From assembly GCA_030642565.1 (NCBI GenBank), contig DAOWNM010000143.1:1-6995 (forward strand): 6,995 nucleotides of DNA, in the 5' to 3' direction. The translations under genes were made by a program, and so were the position numbers. The stretch comes from Bacteroidota bacterium. Lineage in GTDB: Bacteria; Bacteroidota; Bacteroidia; Bacteroidales; GCA-2748055. Positions 1 through 6,406 of the stretch are shown here, piece by piece; position 1 is the first letter of the stretch, and every line of letters starts with the position of its first letter. A model generated the notes under the pieces. The model searched no databases. It saw only the letters and a list, made by a program, of their open reading frames with translations, and was not told where the DNA came from.

Positions 1-1550
1 GAATAGCCATTGCTCAGCAGCTGGTTGATATCCCGCTCCATAAATACAGTGCACCGGTCGCTGGCCAGGGGAGCCGGACGGCCCATGGCCAGGCGCTCAT
101 AATCCTTAAGCTCCACACCCAGTCTTCCGGCCAGCTCCTCAATAAAACTCCCGGTCCCTGCCGCACATACCGTATTCATATGGGAGAAGGTGACCATCCC
201 ATCCTTCATCCGGGTGAACTTGGCATCCTGTCCCCCGATCTCGATGATGGTATCTGTCTTTGGATTTAGCTCATAGGCGGCACGTGCATGAGTCGTAATT
301 TCATCGTAATCATGGTCGGCCCTAACGATTCCGGCAATGAATTTCCGCCCCGAACCAGTGGTGCCGCATGACACAAACTGAAAATTGTTCCCGGTAGTAA
401 CAGCCAGGTGATCGATGGCCTCAAACAGAGCCTGAACCGCCTTCAGTGGCTGTCCCAGGGTATAGGTATAGAATCCGGCATAGGGCTCACCGCTTGTATG
501 AAGCATAACCGCTTTGGTGCTGGTCGATCCCACATCGATCCCCAGGTAAAATTGCATCTCTTGGGGTGTGGAGAGTGAAAAGCGATCGACCTGGATCTCT
601 GCAGTATGATCGGCAATGGAAGGTTGATATGTGTAGTGTTTCTCAATGATAATCTCCTGCTCGGTGACTTCAGGGGCGCGAAGCGGCTCATAGAAGTATT
701 CCAGCACTCCGTGGTCGACCACTATATTTGTAAAATCGGCAGGAAGTAGTTTCTTGCCTCCAATCAACTCCTTCCACAGGAGCCGGGCCGCACCAATGGC
801 CGGAAAGTGGTGGGCATGGGGATGGATCCGGATCTCTTTCCCGATGATGCGTTGCAGCTGCCTGACCACCGAGCGGTTTTTTGAAACCCCTCCCGACATG
901 AAGATAGGCGATTCAGGGGCCGACTTGTTGAAGAGGGTATCGGCAATATTAGCGGCCAGGCCTTTACAGAGACTGTCGCAAATGGCCTCGAGACCATAAC
1001 CTTTCTGTTGTGCATGGATCAGGTCGGTCTTGGCAAACACGGAGCACCTGGCCGCAATATCCGGAACCGGCGAACTGTTCTTCAGGGCCATATCCGAAAG
1101 GTGTCCCGTATCGTTCAGGTTAAGCCGAAGAGCCTGCTGGTCGAGAAAACTGCCTGTTCCTGCAGCGCAGGATGAACTGTGACTGGTTTGCAGATAGTTG
1201 CCCTGCTGGTCCAACTCCACCAGGTAGAATCGCTCTGCACCCACATGAAGGATCGACCGCGCATTTAGTTTCAGGAAGTCTGCAGCTTCCATCAATGCGA
1301 CCTGCTGATCAAATACCTGTACCTGCTGTCTGAAATGGGATTTTCCCGAAGGGGTGGCCACTCCGATAATCTCTTTGTTAAGATATCCCTTCAGCAGTTG
1401 ATCCAGTGTCTCCCTGATGTTGCCCTGGTGCAGCATGTAGGCCTGCCCCTTCAGGTTTCCCTCCCTGTCCATTGCAACCACAGAGATGGATACCGAACCC
1501 ACATCGATCCCAAGGATCAACCCGGTGTGTTGTGGTTTTCCTTCTGCCAT
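1..1550 (-). CDS. Tandem acyl-CoA dehydratase activase (BadF/BadG/BcrA/BcrD ATPase family), partial
   Basis: This is the N-terminal 516 residues of a protein that runs off the left edge. It holds two ASKHA-fold ATPase modules of the 2-hydroxyacyl-CoA dehydratase activator family. Module 1 (about residues 11-255) has the phosphate motif LGIDVGS (13-19), SCAAGTGSF with Cys128, ARCSVF with Cys169, and the adenosine-side motif FMSGGVSKN (217-225). Module 2 (from about 334) has LGIDVGSTSTKAV, CGTTGSGRKF, IGGQDAKF, CAAGTGSF with Cys462 and SDRCTVF with Cys500. In known activators the paired cysteines bind a [4Fe-4S] cluster at the dimer interface, and ATP hydrolysis drives one-electron transfer to a dehydratase. 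Module 1 is diverged where module 2 has GGQDAK (HVGAERF instead). Tandem forms are usually about 1,400 residues, with HgdB/DUF2229-like parts beyond the window (family knowledge). The ATG at 1550 is the first start after an in-frame TAG at 1563-1565. The substrate is unknown; cytoplasmic. Confidence 0.93.
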   Translation of the reverse strand, partial: MAEGKPQHTGLILGIDVGSVSISVVAMDREGNLKGQAYMLHQGNIRETLDQLLKGYLNKEIIGVATPSGKSHFRQQVQVFDQQVALMEAADFLKLNARSILHVGAERFYLVELDQQGNYLQTSHSSSCAAGTGSFLDQQALRLNLNDTGHLSDMALKNSSPVPDIAARCSVFAKTDLIHAQQKGYGLEAICDSLCKGLAANIADTLFNKSAPESPIFMSGGVSKNRSVVRQLQRIIGKEIRIHPHAHHFPAIGAARLLWKELIGGKKLLPADFTNIVVDHGVLEYFYEPLRAPEVTEQEIIIEKHYTYQPSIADHTAEIQVDRFSLSTPQEMQFYLGIDVGSTSTKAVMLHTSGEPYAGFYTYTLGQPLKAVQALFEAIDHLAVTTGNNFQFVSCGTTGSGRKFIAGIVRADHDYDEITTHARAAYELNPKTDTIIEIGGQDAKFTRMKDGMVTFSHMNTVCAAGTGSFIEELAGRLGVELKDYERLAMGRPAPLASDRCTVFMERDINQLLSNGY

Positions 1551-1582
1551 AATACCGTTGTCCTATTATAAATATATGATTT

Positions 1583-1601
1583 TTTAACTTTATATGTTAA
1601 A
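1583..1601. repeat. Short inverted repeat upstream of the activase gene
   Basis: TTTAAC and GTTAAA form a perfect 6-bp inverted repeat around a 7-nt spacer, 33 bp upstream of the activase ATG. On the minus strand TATATTTA (1576-1569) resembles the Bacteroidota -7 box TAnnTTTG with one mismatch, and the repeat lies close to where a -33 element would sit. It could be an operator, but AT-rich DNA yields such repeats by chance. The evidence is weak. Confidence 0.25.
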
Positions 1602-1688
1602 CGGAAAGCGTTTACCTGAATAATAACAATATGGCTGTTCAAACGTTATTTCCTTAACCCAATATAGTTGACTAAAGCTCATTTAACC

Positions 1689-1956
1689 ATAAAAAAACTG
1701 ATTATTCTGTAGTCTCTTTTCTGCTCTTCTGTGCGATGGTTTCCATGACCGGTCGAAAACAGTTTGTAGCCATTCCCTCATCGCAAATGATTGCCCTGAG
1801 TGGAGAGAGCTATTCCCGGCATTCTGGGAGCGGATGGCAGGAATGTCTTCATCCCGTCCGCCCGAATTTCTTTCAACACATCCCGATCCATCCAACCGTA
1901 TTGAAAACCTAAAGCGGATTATGCCAAAGGCGATGGAGTACTATAATGCCAGGTAA
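1689..1956 (+). pseudogene. Remnant of an M48-family metallopeptidase lipoprotein
   Basis: Fragments of a periplasmic M48 (LoiP/YcaL-like) peptidase are readable in three frames. From 1689 the frame reads (I)KKLIIL, like a signal-peptide start whose ATG has become ATA. A second frame then gives SFLLFCAMVSMTGRKQF (about 1715-1762) and AIPSSQMIALS, the usual mature N-terminus (CxxVPxTGRKQ...) of the family. At about 1803 the sequence jumps to ERAIP, and after a further one-base shift to FWERMAGMSSSRPPEFL and STHPDPSNRIENL, the family's C-terminal signature, ending in AMEYYNAR and TAA at 1954. The family is normally about 260 residues; roughly 160 are missing, including the HEXXH zinc site. The locus therefore has a lost start, frameshifts and an internal deletion, and cannot encode an active protease. 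It converges on the membrane-protein gene to its right. The identity is inferred from motifs but is quite distinctive. Confidence 0.8.
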
Positions 1957-1972
1957 TTTCTCAAGGGTCTGA

Positions 1973-3238
1973 TCACAGAAGCTCTTTCAAAACTTCTCCC
2001 TCCAGGAAACGCAACTTAAATTGCAGGTTGGAGAGGGTGTTGATGGCACCGATCATGGGAGTTTGGCGGAAGCTATATTCCAGCCGCGGAGCCTGATCTG
2101 TATCCTCTATGCCGGTATCCAGCAGATCGTCAATGATCCTGTCAAGTTCGGGTCCGGCATGGGCCAGCAACAGCTCTTTGTGGGTCTCCAGCGACTTCAG
2201 AAGCACTTCTCCTTTTCCGGGGTTCACCTCATTGCCAAAGATGATCAGCTCGGTACTCTTGTAGACATCGAAGTAATTGGCTTTGTTAAGGTCAATGGAG
2301 CCATCCGCAGCTACGGCCAAACGATTATCATCATGGGTTGCCAGAAGGATATCCACCATGATCTCCTGGATGAAATGATCCAGCGCGTCGGTTTTTTCAT
2401 GAATAAAATTGGCCTGGTCCAACCGGTCGGGCGACAGCTGGTTAACCAGGTTCGCTGACTCCAGGAACAGTGTGTTCGCCGATTCAACCATGCTGCTGGT
2501 CACCATATGCTCTTTTGCCGATATGACCATGGATGTCATCACGTTTTTTGACACCTTCAGTGCAAATACCATGATGTTGATGGCCATGAATGCAAGAATG
2601 AAAATCAGGATAGAGAAACTCTGAACCTGGTTCTCTTTGTCTTTCAGAGCCTGGATGACAAGGATCGGAATAAAGAGAGCCACCGTAAGAAGAACACTGA
2701 ATGCGAGGGCTATACCTGCACCCGGCCAGTGCATGATCTTAAACAATACCCCTGTGATAAAGATAAAGCCTGTAATCACTCCGACCAAATATAATGGTTT
2801 GTTGACCCGCTTCTCTTTTTTCCGTGTATCGCGCATGCTCACCATGGCAAATACCGGCAGGTAGACAGCTCCCAACAGGAACGAGCCAAGAACGATCAGT
2901 ACACTGGCTCCTGGCCAGTGCTGCAGTTTAAAAATGGCCCCGATGATCAGCAACGACGGTGCAATGGTCCCGAGAATATACATGAACTTTTTCATCATAC
3001 GGTATTTTTGGTTTATCAATAGTAGTGTCTCTTCCTGGATCTCCTGGATCCTCCTGTTTTCTAACCGGCTTCGTACTTCTTCAAAGGCCTTCAGGAACTC
3101 CACTCCCTCATCCATTTTTGCTTCGATATCACAACAGAGGTGGTCGAGGAGCTCATTTTGCAGCCGGGTATAGGTCAATCCCTGCTTGTCGATCTCCCTG
3201 TTGAGGATCTCAATTTCCCTGTTGGTCAGATCGGCCAT
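1973..3238 (-). CDS. Membrane protein: HAAS-like N-terminus, two GldL-like hairpins, GldM-like C-terminus
   Basis: A 421-residue protein. Residues 1-80 are soluble, helical and charged (LLDHLCCDIEAKMDEG, then RRIQEIQEETLLL), resembling the HAAS/permease-prefix domains encoded beside PadR regulators. Five membrane helices follow at about 84-104, 112-134, 148-168, 175-198 and 206-228. Helices 1-2 and 3-4 are repeats, each with the GldL signature at the turn: FKLQHWPGA (103-111) and FKIMHWPGA (166-174). Basic loops (RDTRKKEKR, 136-144) put the N-terminus inside and the last 190 residues in the periplasm. Helix 5 with its tail resembles the start of GldM: VSKNVM after the helix, GKGEVLLKSLE (341-351), and PMIGAINTLSNLQ (394-406) followed by LEGEVLKEL. 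GldL and GldM form the proton-driven motor of gliding and type IX secretion, but the helix-2 Glu of GldL is absent in both hairpins, so a sensor or regulator role is more likely than a motor. The ATG lies 4 nt past the PadR stop. No exact function is known. Confidence 0.85.
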   Translation of the reverse strand: MADLTNREIEILNREIDKQGLTYTRLQNELLDHLCCDIEAKMDEGVEFLKAFEEVRSRLENRRIQEIQEETLLLINQKYRMMKKFMYILGTIAPSLLIIGAIFKLQHWPGASVLIVLGSFLLGAVYLPVFAMVSMRDTRKKEKRVNKPLYLVGVITGFIFITGVLFKIMHWPGAGIALAFSVLLTVALFIPILVIQALKDKENQVQSFSILIFILAFMAINIMVFALKVSKNVMTSMVISAKEHMVTSSMVESANTLFLESANLVNQLSPDRLDQANFIHEKTDALDHFIQEIMVDILLATHDDNRLAVAADGSIDLNKANYFDVYKSTELIIFGNEVNPGKGEVLLKSLETHKELLLAHAGPELDRIIDDLLDTGIEDTDQAPRLEYSFRQTPMIGAINTLSNLQFKLRFLEGEVLKELL

Positions 3239-3242
3239 TACG

Positions 3243-3587
3243 CTAAGCCAGGTTCAGGCTTGGGCCGGTATCCAGAACCCGCCCCATGACGGTGACAAAA
3301 TCGATGAATTCCCGGACTTTCTCCTTTGCTGCGCTAGTGCCCGACTCGGTGAGCCGGTAGTACTTGCGCACCCGCTTCCCGATACTCTCCTCCTCGGAGG
3401 TGATCAGATGGTCCGATTCCAGTTTATGAAGGGCCGGGTACAATGCTCCCCAGGAGAGCTGTACCTTACCCTCGGTGAGTCTCTCTACCTCACGTGTAAT
3501 CTCGTAGCCATACATTCTGTCATTCTCCTCGAGAAGCTTCAGAACAATGGTCTTTAATGTGCCTTTGAGCAGATCTTTTGATATCAT
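3243..3587 (-). CDS. PadR-family transcriptional regulator
   Basis: This 114-residue winged-helix DNA-binding protein is close to the usual length for a short PadR protein. It opens with MISKDLLKGTLKTIVLKLL, then RMYGYEITREVERLTEG and the wing/recognition region LSWGALYPALHKLES, all hallmarks of the family, and ends in a dimerisation helix (KEKVREFIDFVTVMGRVL). The ATG at 3587 is preferred over an in-frame TTG at 3623, because MISK is the common family start and the extra twelve residues (ISNIYIYLW...) come from AT-rich promoter DNA. PadR proteins usually repress their own operon and a membrane target. Here the next gene starts 4 nt after this stop, so the two are almost certainly co-transcribed, and the membrane protein's N-terminal domain is the likely partner. 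The inducing signal cannot be told from the sequence. Confidence 0.93.
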   Translation of the reverse strand: MISKDLLKGTLKTIVLKLLEENDRMYGYEITREVERLTEGKVQLSWGALYPALHKLESDHLITSEEESIGKRVRKYYRLTESGTSAAKEKVREFIDFVTVMGRVLDTGPSLNLA

Positions 3588-3591
3588 AAGC

Positions 3592-3624
3592 CAAAGGTAT
3601 ATATAAATATTCGATATATCCAAA
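3592..3624 (-). promoter_or_regulatory. Predicted Bacteroidota-type promoter of the padR operon
   Basis: On the minus strand TTTG (3624-3621) is followed after 21 nt by TACCTTTG (3599-3592), an exact match to the TAnnTTTG -7 box of the Bacteroidota primary sigma factor. The box ends only 4 nt before the ATG at 3587, so the predicted transcript would start at or within a few bases of the start codon (leaderless). The AT-rich spacer is a natural place for PadR autoregulation, but no clear ATGT-N8-ACAT operator was seen. Confidence 0.5.
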
Positions 3625-3640
3625 TCTTATATATAAAGAC

Positions 3641-3672
3641 TTTGGTTTATTCCTACCCAACACATATCTTTA
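3641..3672 (+). promoter_or_regulatory. Predicted promoter of the PDZ/DISM-SpoIIE locus
   Basis: TTTG (3641-3644), a 20-nt spacer and TATCTTTA (3665-3672) match the Bacteroidota -33/-7 arrangement with one mismatch in the -7 box. Transcription would begin near 3679, giving a leader of about 20 nt before the ATG at 3700. It is divergent from the padR promoter, and the two -33 elements are only about 16 bp apart. Confidence 0.45.
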
Positions 3673-3699
3673 TTAGGTAGTAATTCATATTTTCCTCAG

Positions 3700-4122
3700 A
3701 TGATCTCCCTTATATCACGACTGTTTGCCATCGCACTACTGGCCTGGCCTGTGCTGACTTTTGGACAGACCAAAATCATTGTATATGACGGGTATACAGG
3801 TATTTTCAATACCTCAATACAGAATGACACAGCCAGTGTCACATTTCTGCTGCCCGGGAGTCCTGCCGAAAAGGCCGGTATTAAACTTCGCGATCAGATC
3901 ATTGCTATCAATGATTCTGCCATTTCCGGGAGAGGACTTGGCCAAAGGGTAATTCAGGATTTGCTGCTCGACAGATCTGGAAAACCTGTTGATCTCCTTA
4001 TAAAGCGCAAGGGGGTGGATTCTCTGTTGCAATTCTCTTTTTGCAGGGAGTCCTACCTGCATCAGATTGAAGCCTATGAATATAAATACCTGATCGATTC
4101 CCTGGAGCAGTGGTCTATTTAG
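3700..4122 (+). CDS. Exported PDZ-domain protein, probably the N-terminal part of the split DISM-SpoIIE sensor
   Basis: The 140-residue reading frame starts with a signal peptide (hydrophobic stretch ISRLFAIALLAWPVLTFG, cleavage probably near residue 22). A PDZ domain follows at about 45-115, with the typical GSPAEKAGI (53-61), RDQIIAINDSAI and the closing strand VDLLIKRKG. PDZ domains bind peptide termini or exposed segments; this one would face the periplasm. The tail (YEYKYLIDSLEQWSI) stops at TAG 4120-4122. It does not look like a natural PDZ terminus. Instead it resembles the lead-in to a DISMED2 domain, and that domain begins immediately in another frame without a signal peptide of its own. 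I infer that this is the 5' part of one roughly 855-residue receptor gene. The alternative is a separate periplasmic partner translated just upstream of the receptor. Confidence 0.82.
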   Translation: MISLISRLFAIALLAWPVLTFGQTKIIVYDGYTGIFNTSIQNDTASVTFLLPGSPAEKAGIKLRDQIIAINDSAISGRGLGQRVIQDLLLDRSGKPVDLLIKRKGVDSLLQFSFCRESYLHQIEAYEYKYLIDSLEQWSI

Positions 4123-4129
4123 CTCAGTG
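4112..4129 (+). other. Apparent frameshift site joining the PDZ and DISM-SpoIIE frames
   Basis: Reading CAG TGG TCT ATT in the first frame and then skipping one base (T in ATTTAG) gives AGC TCA GTG ACA GTG GAT. The joined peptide is QWSI-SSVTVDTSFTILRGD, which flows into the DISMED2 domain. The second frame has no ATG near its start; its only early start is GTG 4127, and it is closed upstream by TGA 4091-4093. The ATT-TAG-C context resembles the geometry of the prfB +1 frameshift (CTT-TGA-C), although an ordinary mutation or a base-calling error is simpler. Confidence 0.6.
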
Positions 4130-6274
4130 ACAGTGGATACCTCTTTTACTATTCTCAGGGGGGATTCTTTTATTCATTTTGATTTGAAGCCCTCCGTATA
4201 CAACAATTTGAAGGGGATCAAAAGCCAGTTTGATAAAGATTTCTCATATCCATGTGCCTGGCTGAAGATCAAGACAGTGAACAGGATTTCAGAGAACCGG
4301 ACCTACCTGGTCAACCTTCCCGAGATGGAGGGAACCGATTCTGTCAATTTCTTCCTGCCCCACCCATCCGGAGGAATTGTTGAAAAGCGATCAGGGATCT
4401 TGATACCGGTGGATGACCGGGATTTTGTCTATAAAGGCTGGCATGCAGCTACGGTCCCCCTGATCAAAGGAGCTGAGCAGACTTTTTACATTCGATGGAA
4501 AGCGGAATCCGGAATAGAAGGACCTGTGATGCATTTCATTGCGGAGGAGACCATTGTGCAGCATGACCGTATAGAACGGATGGTTCTCTTTGCTCTGTTG
4601 GGAATGATGACAATCATCTCATGCTTCTTCCTTATTCTCTATTTTGCTCTCCGTGACCGGCAGTATATCTGTTTCTCGCTCTATATTTTATCATTTGCCG
4701 GTTTCCTTTTTGTATCCGAAGGCTACCTGGGGGAGTTTCTGTGGAAGGAAAATGTATTTGAATCGCTCCTTATATCAAGCATCCAGCCCTTTACATTGTC
4801 GCTGGTTACCATATTCTTTCTTCTGTTTGGGATCTCCTATCTTGAACTGAGGCAGAAATTATCAGGGTGGTACTGGAGTGTGGTTGTGCTGCTGGGCCTG
4901 GTCGGGGTAAGAATTGTAATTATGCTTCTGGGCTCCGTTTTTAATTTTCAAATAGGGGGCCTGTTTGAGGATGTGGTGCTCATTGTCTGGGCTTTTTCGG
5001 TGGCCATCATACCCCTGTTTCTATTGATCCTTCCTGCCATATTCAGAATCCGGGCTGGTTTCAAACCTGCATGGTACTTTCTTATTGCCAACGCGGTTCT
5101 GATTCCTCTGGCTATTATCACCATCGATTCATCGTCATTCTCCCTTACGGCGCATACATTAAATAACTCTGTCCTGTTTCGCATACTCCGTGTATCAGGA
5201 GTCTATATTGCCGCGATTTTGCAAATACTGATCTTTTCCATTGGAATTGCCCGGAAGATGAGACTTGACGAACAGGAGAAAAAGATTGCCCAAAAAAGGA
5301 TTTTTGATCAGCTGAAGGAGAATGAGAAGCTGAAGGATAAGGTAAACCGGGAGCTGGAGCAGAAGGTGCAGGAGAGGACCAGGGAGATCAGTGAACAGAA
5401 GGAGGAGATAGAGTCGCAACGTGATGAAATTGAGGCACAGCGCGATATGGTATTTGCACAGAAAAAGGAGATCACCGACAGCATAAGCTATGCGCAACGG
5501 ATCCAGACGGCGATCCTCCCGCACAAAACCTATCTGGACAGGGTTTTTCCCGAATACTTCGTGCTCTATAAACCCAGGGACATTGTCAGCGGTGATTTTT
5601 ACTGGATAAAAGAGGTAGATTCAACCATAGTCATTGTGGCGGCCGATTGCACAGGACATGGAGTTCCGGGTGCATTTATGAGTATGCTCGGAATCACTCT
5701 GCTCAATGAACTGCTTGGGGAGGGAAGGATTGATAAGCCGGATGAGATCCTGGGACAGCTCAGGACCAAGGTCAAGGCCATGCTGGTACAGGAGGGAACC
5801 ATACGGGATCAGAAAGATGGTATGGATATGGCCATAGCTGTTATCGACAGAGAGAAGAGAGAGCTTCAGTTTGCCGGAGCATATAATCCACTCTACCTTA
5901 TTCGTGATAAGGAACAGCTGACCGGAAATGAGCCTGTATCAGGAACATCGGTTAAAGGGGCAAGTGCATTGTTGTTTGAACTGAAGGGAGACAGGCAGCC
6001 CATTGGGATTCACTGGGAAAAGACCAATTTCACCAACCTGGTAGTCAGGCTGAAGGAGAACGACTCGGTCTATGTTTTCTCCGATGGTTTTGTTGATCAG
6101 TACGGGGGCGACCACAGGAAGAAATTCAAGACCCGGAAATTTAAAGAACTGCTCCTGTCGGTCCAGACAGAATCCATGAAAAAGCAAAAACAACTTATTG
6201 AAGAGACCTTTGAAATGTGGCGCGGCAATATTGAGCAGATCGATGATGTATGTGTGATCGGAGTCAGAGTTTGA
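4127..6274 (+). CDS. 7TM-DISM receptor with SpoIIE-type PP2C serine/threonine phosphatase
   Basis: 715 residues from GTG 4127. Residues 1-145 form a DISMED2-type ligand-binding domain (CAWLKIKTVN, NFFLPHPSGG). Seven membrane helices follow at about 151-173, 180-197, 214-238, 247-270, 282-305, 315-333 and 355-375, then a coiled coil (378-448) with the repeated QRDEIEAQRD. After the linker SYAQRIQTAILP comes a complete SpoIIE/PP2C domain (about 466-715). Its metal-binding motifs are VSGDFYW (Asp490), AADCTGHGVPGAF (Asp507), DGMDMA (Asp564/567), FSDGFVDQ (Asp653) and IDDVCVIGV (Asp706/707), so catalysis should be intact. Such receptors sense a periplasmic ligand and dephosphorylate a cytoplasmic target, classically an anti-sigma-factor antagonist; none is encoded nearby. 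The domain that should be periplasmic lacks a signal peptide unless it is joined to the PDZ frame upstream, from which it is separated by 4 nt. Confidence 0.92.
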   Translation: MTVDTSFTILRGDSFIHFDLKPSVYNNLKGIKSQFDKDFSYPCAWLKIKTVNRISENRTYLVNLPEMEGTDSVNFFLPHPSGGIVEKRSGILIPVDDRDFVYKGWHAATVPLIKGAEQTFYIRWKAESGIEGPVMHFIAEETIVQHDRIERMVLFALLGMMTIISCFFLILYFALRDRQYICFSLYILSFAGFLFVSEGYLGEFLWKENVFESLLISSIQPFTLSLVTIFFLLFGISYLELRQKLSGWYWSVVVLLGLVGVRIVIMLLGSVFNFQIGGLFEDVVLIVWAFSVAIIPLFLLILPAIFRIRAGFKPAWYFLIANAVLIPLAIITIDSSSFSLTAHTLNNSVLFRILRVSGVYIAAILQILIFSIGIARKMRLDEQEKKIAQKRIFDQLKENEKLKDKVNRELEQKVQERTREISEQKEEIESQRDEIEAQRDMVFAQKKEITDSISYAQRIQTAILPHKTYLDRVFPEYFVLYKPRDIVSGDFYWIKEVDSTIVIVAADCTGHGVPGAFMSMLGITLLNELLGEGRIDKPDEILGQLRTKVKAMLVQEGTIRDQKDGMDMAIAVIDREKRELQFAGAYNPLYLIRDKEQLTGNEPVSGTSVKGASALLFELKGDRQPIGIHWEKTNFTNLVVRLKENDSVYVFSDGFVDQYGGDHRKKFKTRKFKELLLSVQTESMKKQKQLIEETFEMWRGNIEQIDDVCVIGVRV

Positions 6275-6313
6275 TACCAAATCCCCTGGGGTAATTTCTT
6301 TCCAACCTTTTTT

Positions 6314-6335
6314 ATCCGCAAGCGGATTGTGTTTT
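6314..6335 (+). terminator. Possible weak terminator after the phosphatase gene
   Basis: ATCCGC (6314-6319) and GCGGAT (6322-6327) form a short GC-rich inverted repeat, followed by TGTGTTTT. Folding needs a CAAG tetraloop on a 5-bp stem, and the T tract is interrupted. It sits 40 nt after the phosphatase stop, a sensible position, but the stem is short. Apart from this and the promoter-like elements before 6407, the 132-bp gap shows nothing else. Confidence 0.3.
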
Positions 6336-6365
6336 GCCAGATTTTCAATAACTTGTGTAGTTTCT
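6333..6365 (+). promoter_or_regulatory. Weak promoter candidate for the DUF1254 gene
   Basis: TTTG (6333-6336), 21 nt, then TAGTTTCT (6358-6365) fits the Bacteroidota layout, but the -7 box matches only four of the six fixed bases. It would give a leader of about 35 nt before the ATG at 6407. It overlaps the end of the possible terminator, so both cannot be firmly claimed. Confidence 0.25.
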
Positions 6366-6406
6366 GGTTATTGAGATAAAAACTGCTAACCTATAAACCC
6401 AATTCG

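Noticed and set aside
443..1015. Several 80-codon frames on both strands within the left 1.5 kb
   Set aside because: They overlap the activase gene, whose continuous frame and cofactor motifs explain the coding signal.
1683..1895. A 70-codon minus-strand frame in the gap between the activase and the membrane-protein gene
   Set aside because: It is antisense to the recognisable M48 remnant, starts inside it and shows no domain of its own.
2021..2458. A 145-codon open frame on the plus strand opposite the membrane-protein gene
   Set aside because: It lies wholly antisense to a well-supported gene, has no recognisable domain, and its translation looks like a by-product of the opposite strand's codon use.
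3653..3680. CTACC...GGTAG inverted repeat flanking the plus-strand -7 box
   Set aside because: Only 5 bp per arm with an 18-nt spacer in AT-rich DNA; too easily due to chance to call an operator.
4120..4122. TAG considered as a simple nonsense mutation in the PDZ frame
   Set aside because: Reading through in the same frame meets TGA at 4180-4182 after 19 codons with no domain sequence; only a frame change reaches the DISMED2 domain.
5395..5448. Repeated GAGGAGATAGAGT/GATGAAATTGAGG-type units, considered as a DNA repeat
   Set aside because: They encode the heptad repeats of the coiled coil (QKEEIES, QRDEIEA) and are explained by the protein.
6283..6291. CCCCTGGGG palindrome just after the phosphatase stop, considered as a terminator
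   Set aside because: The arms are separated by one base, so no hairpin loop can form, and no T tract follows directly.
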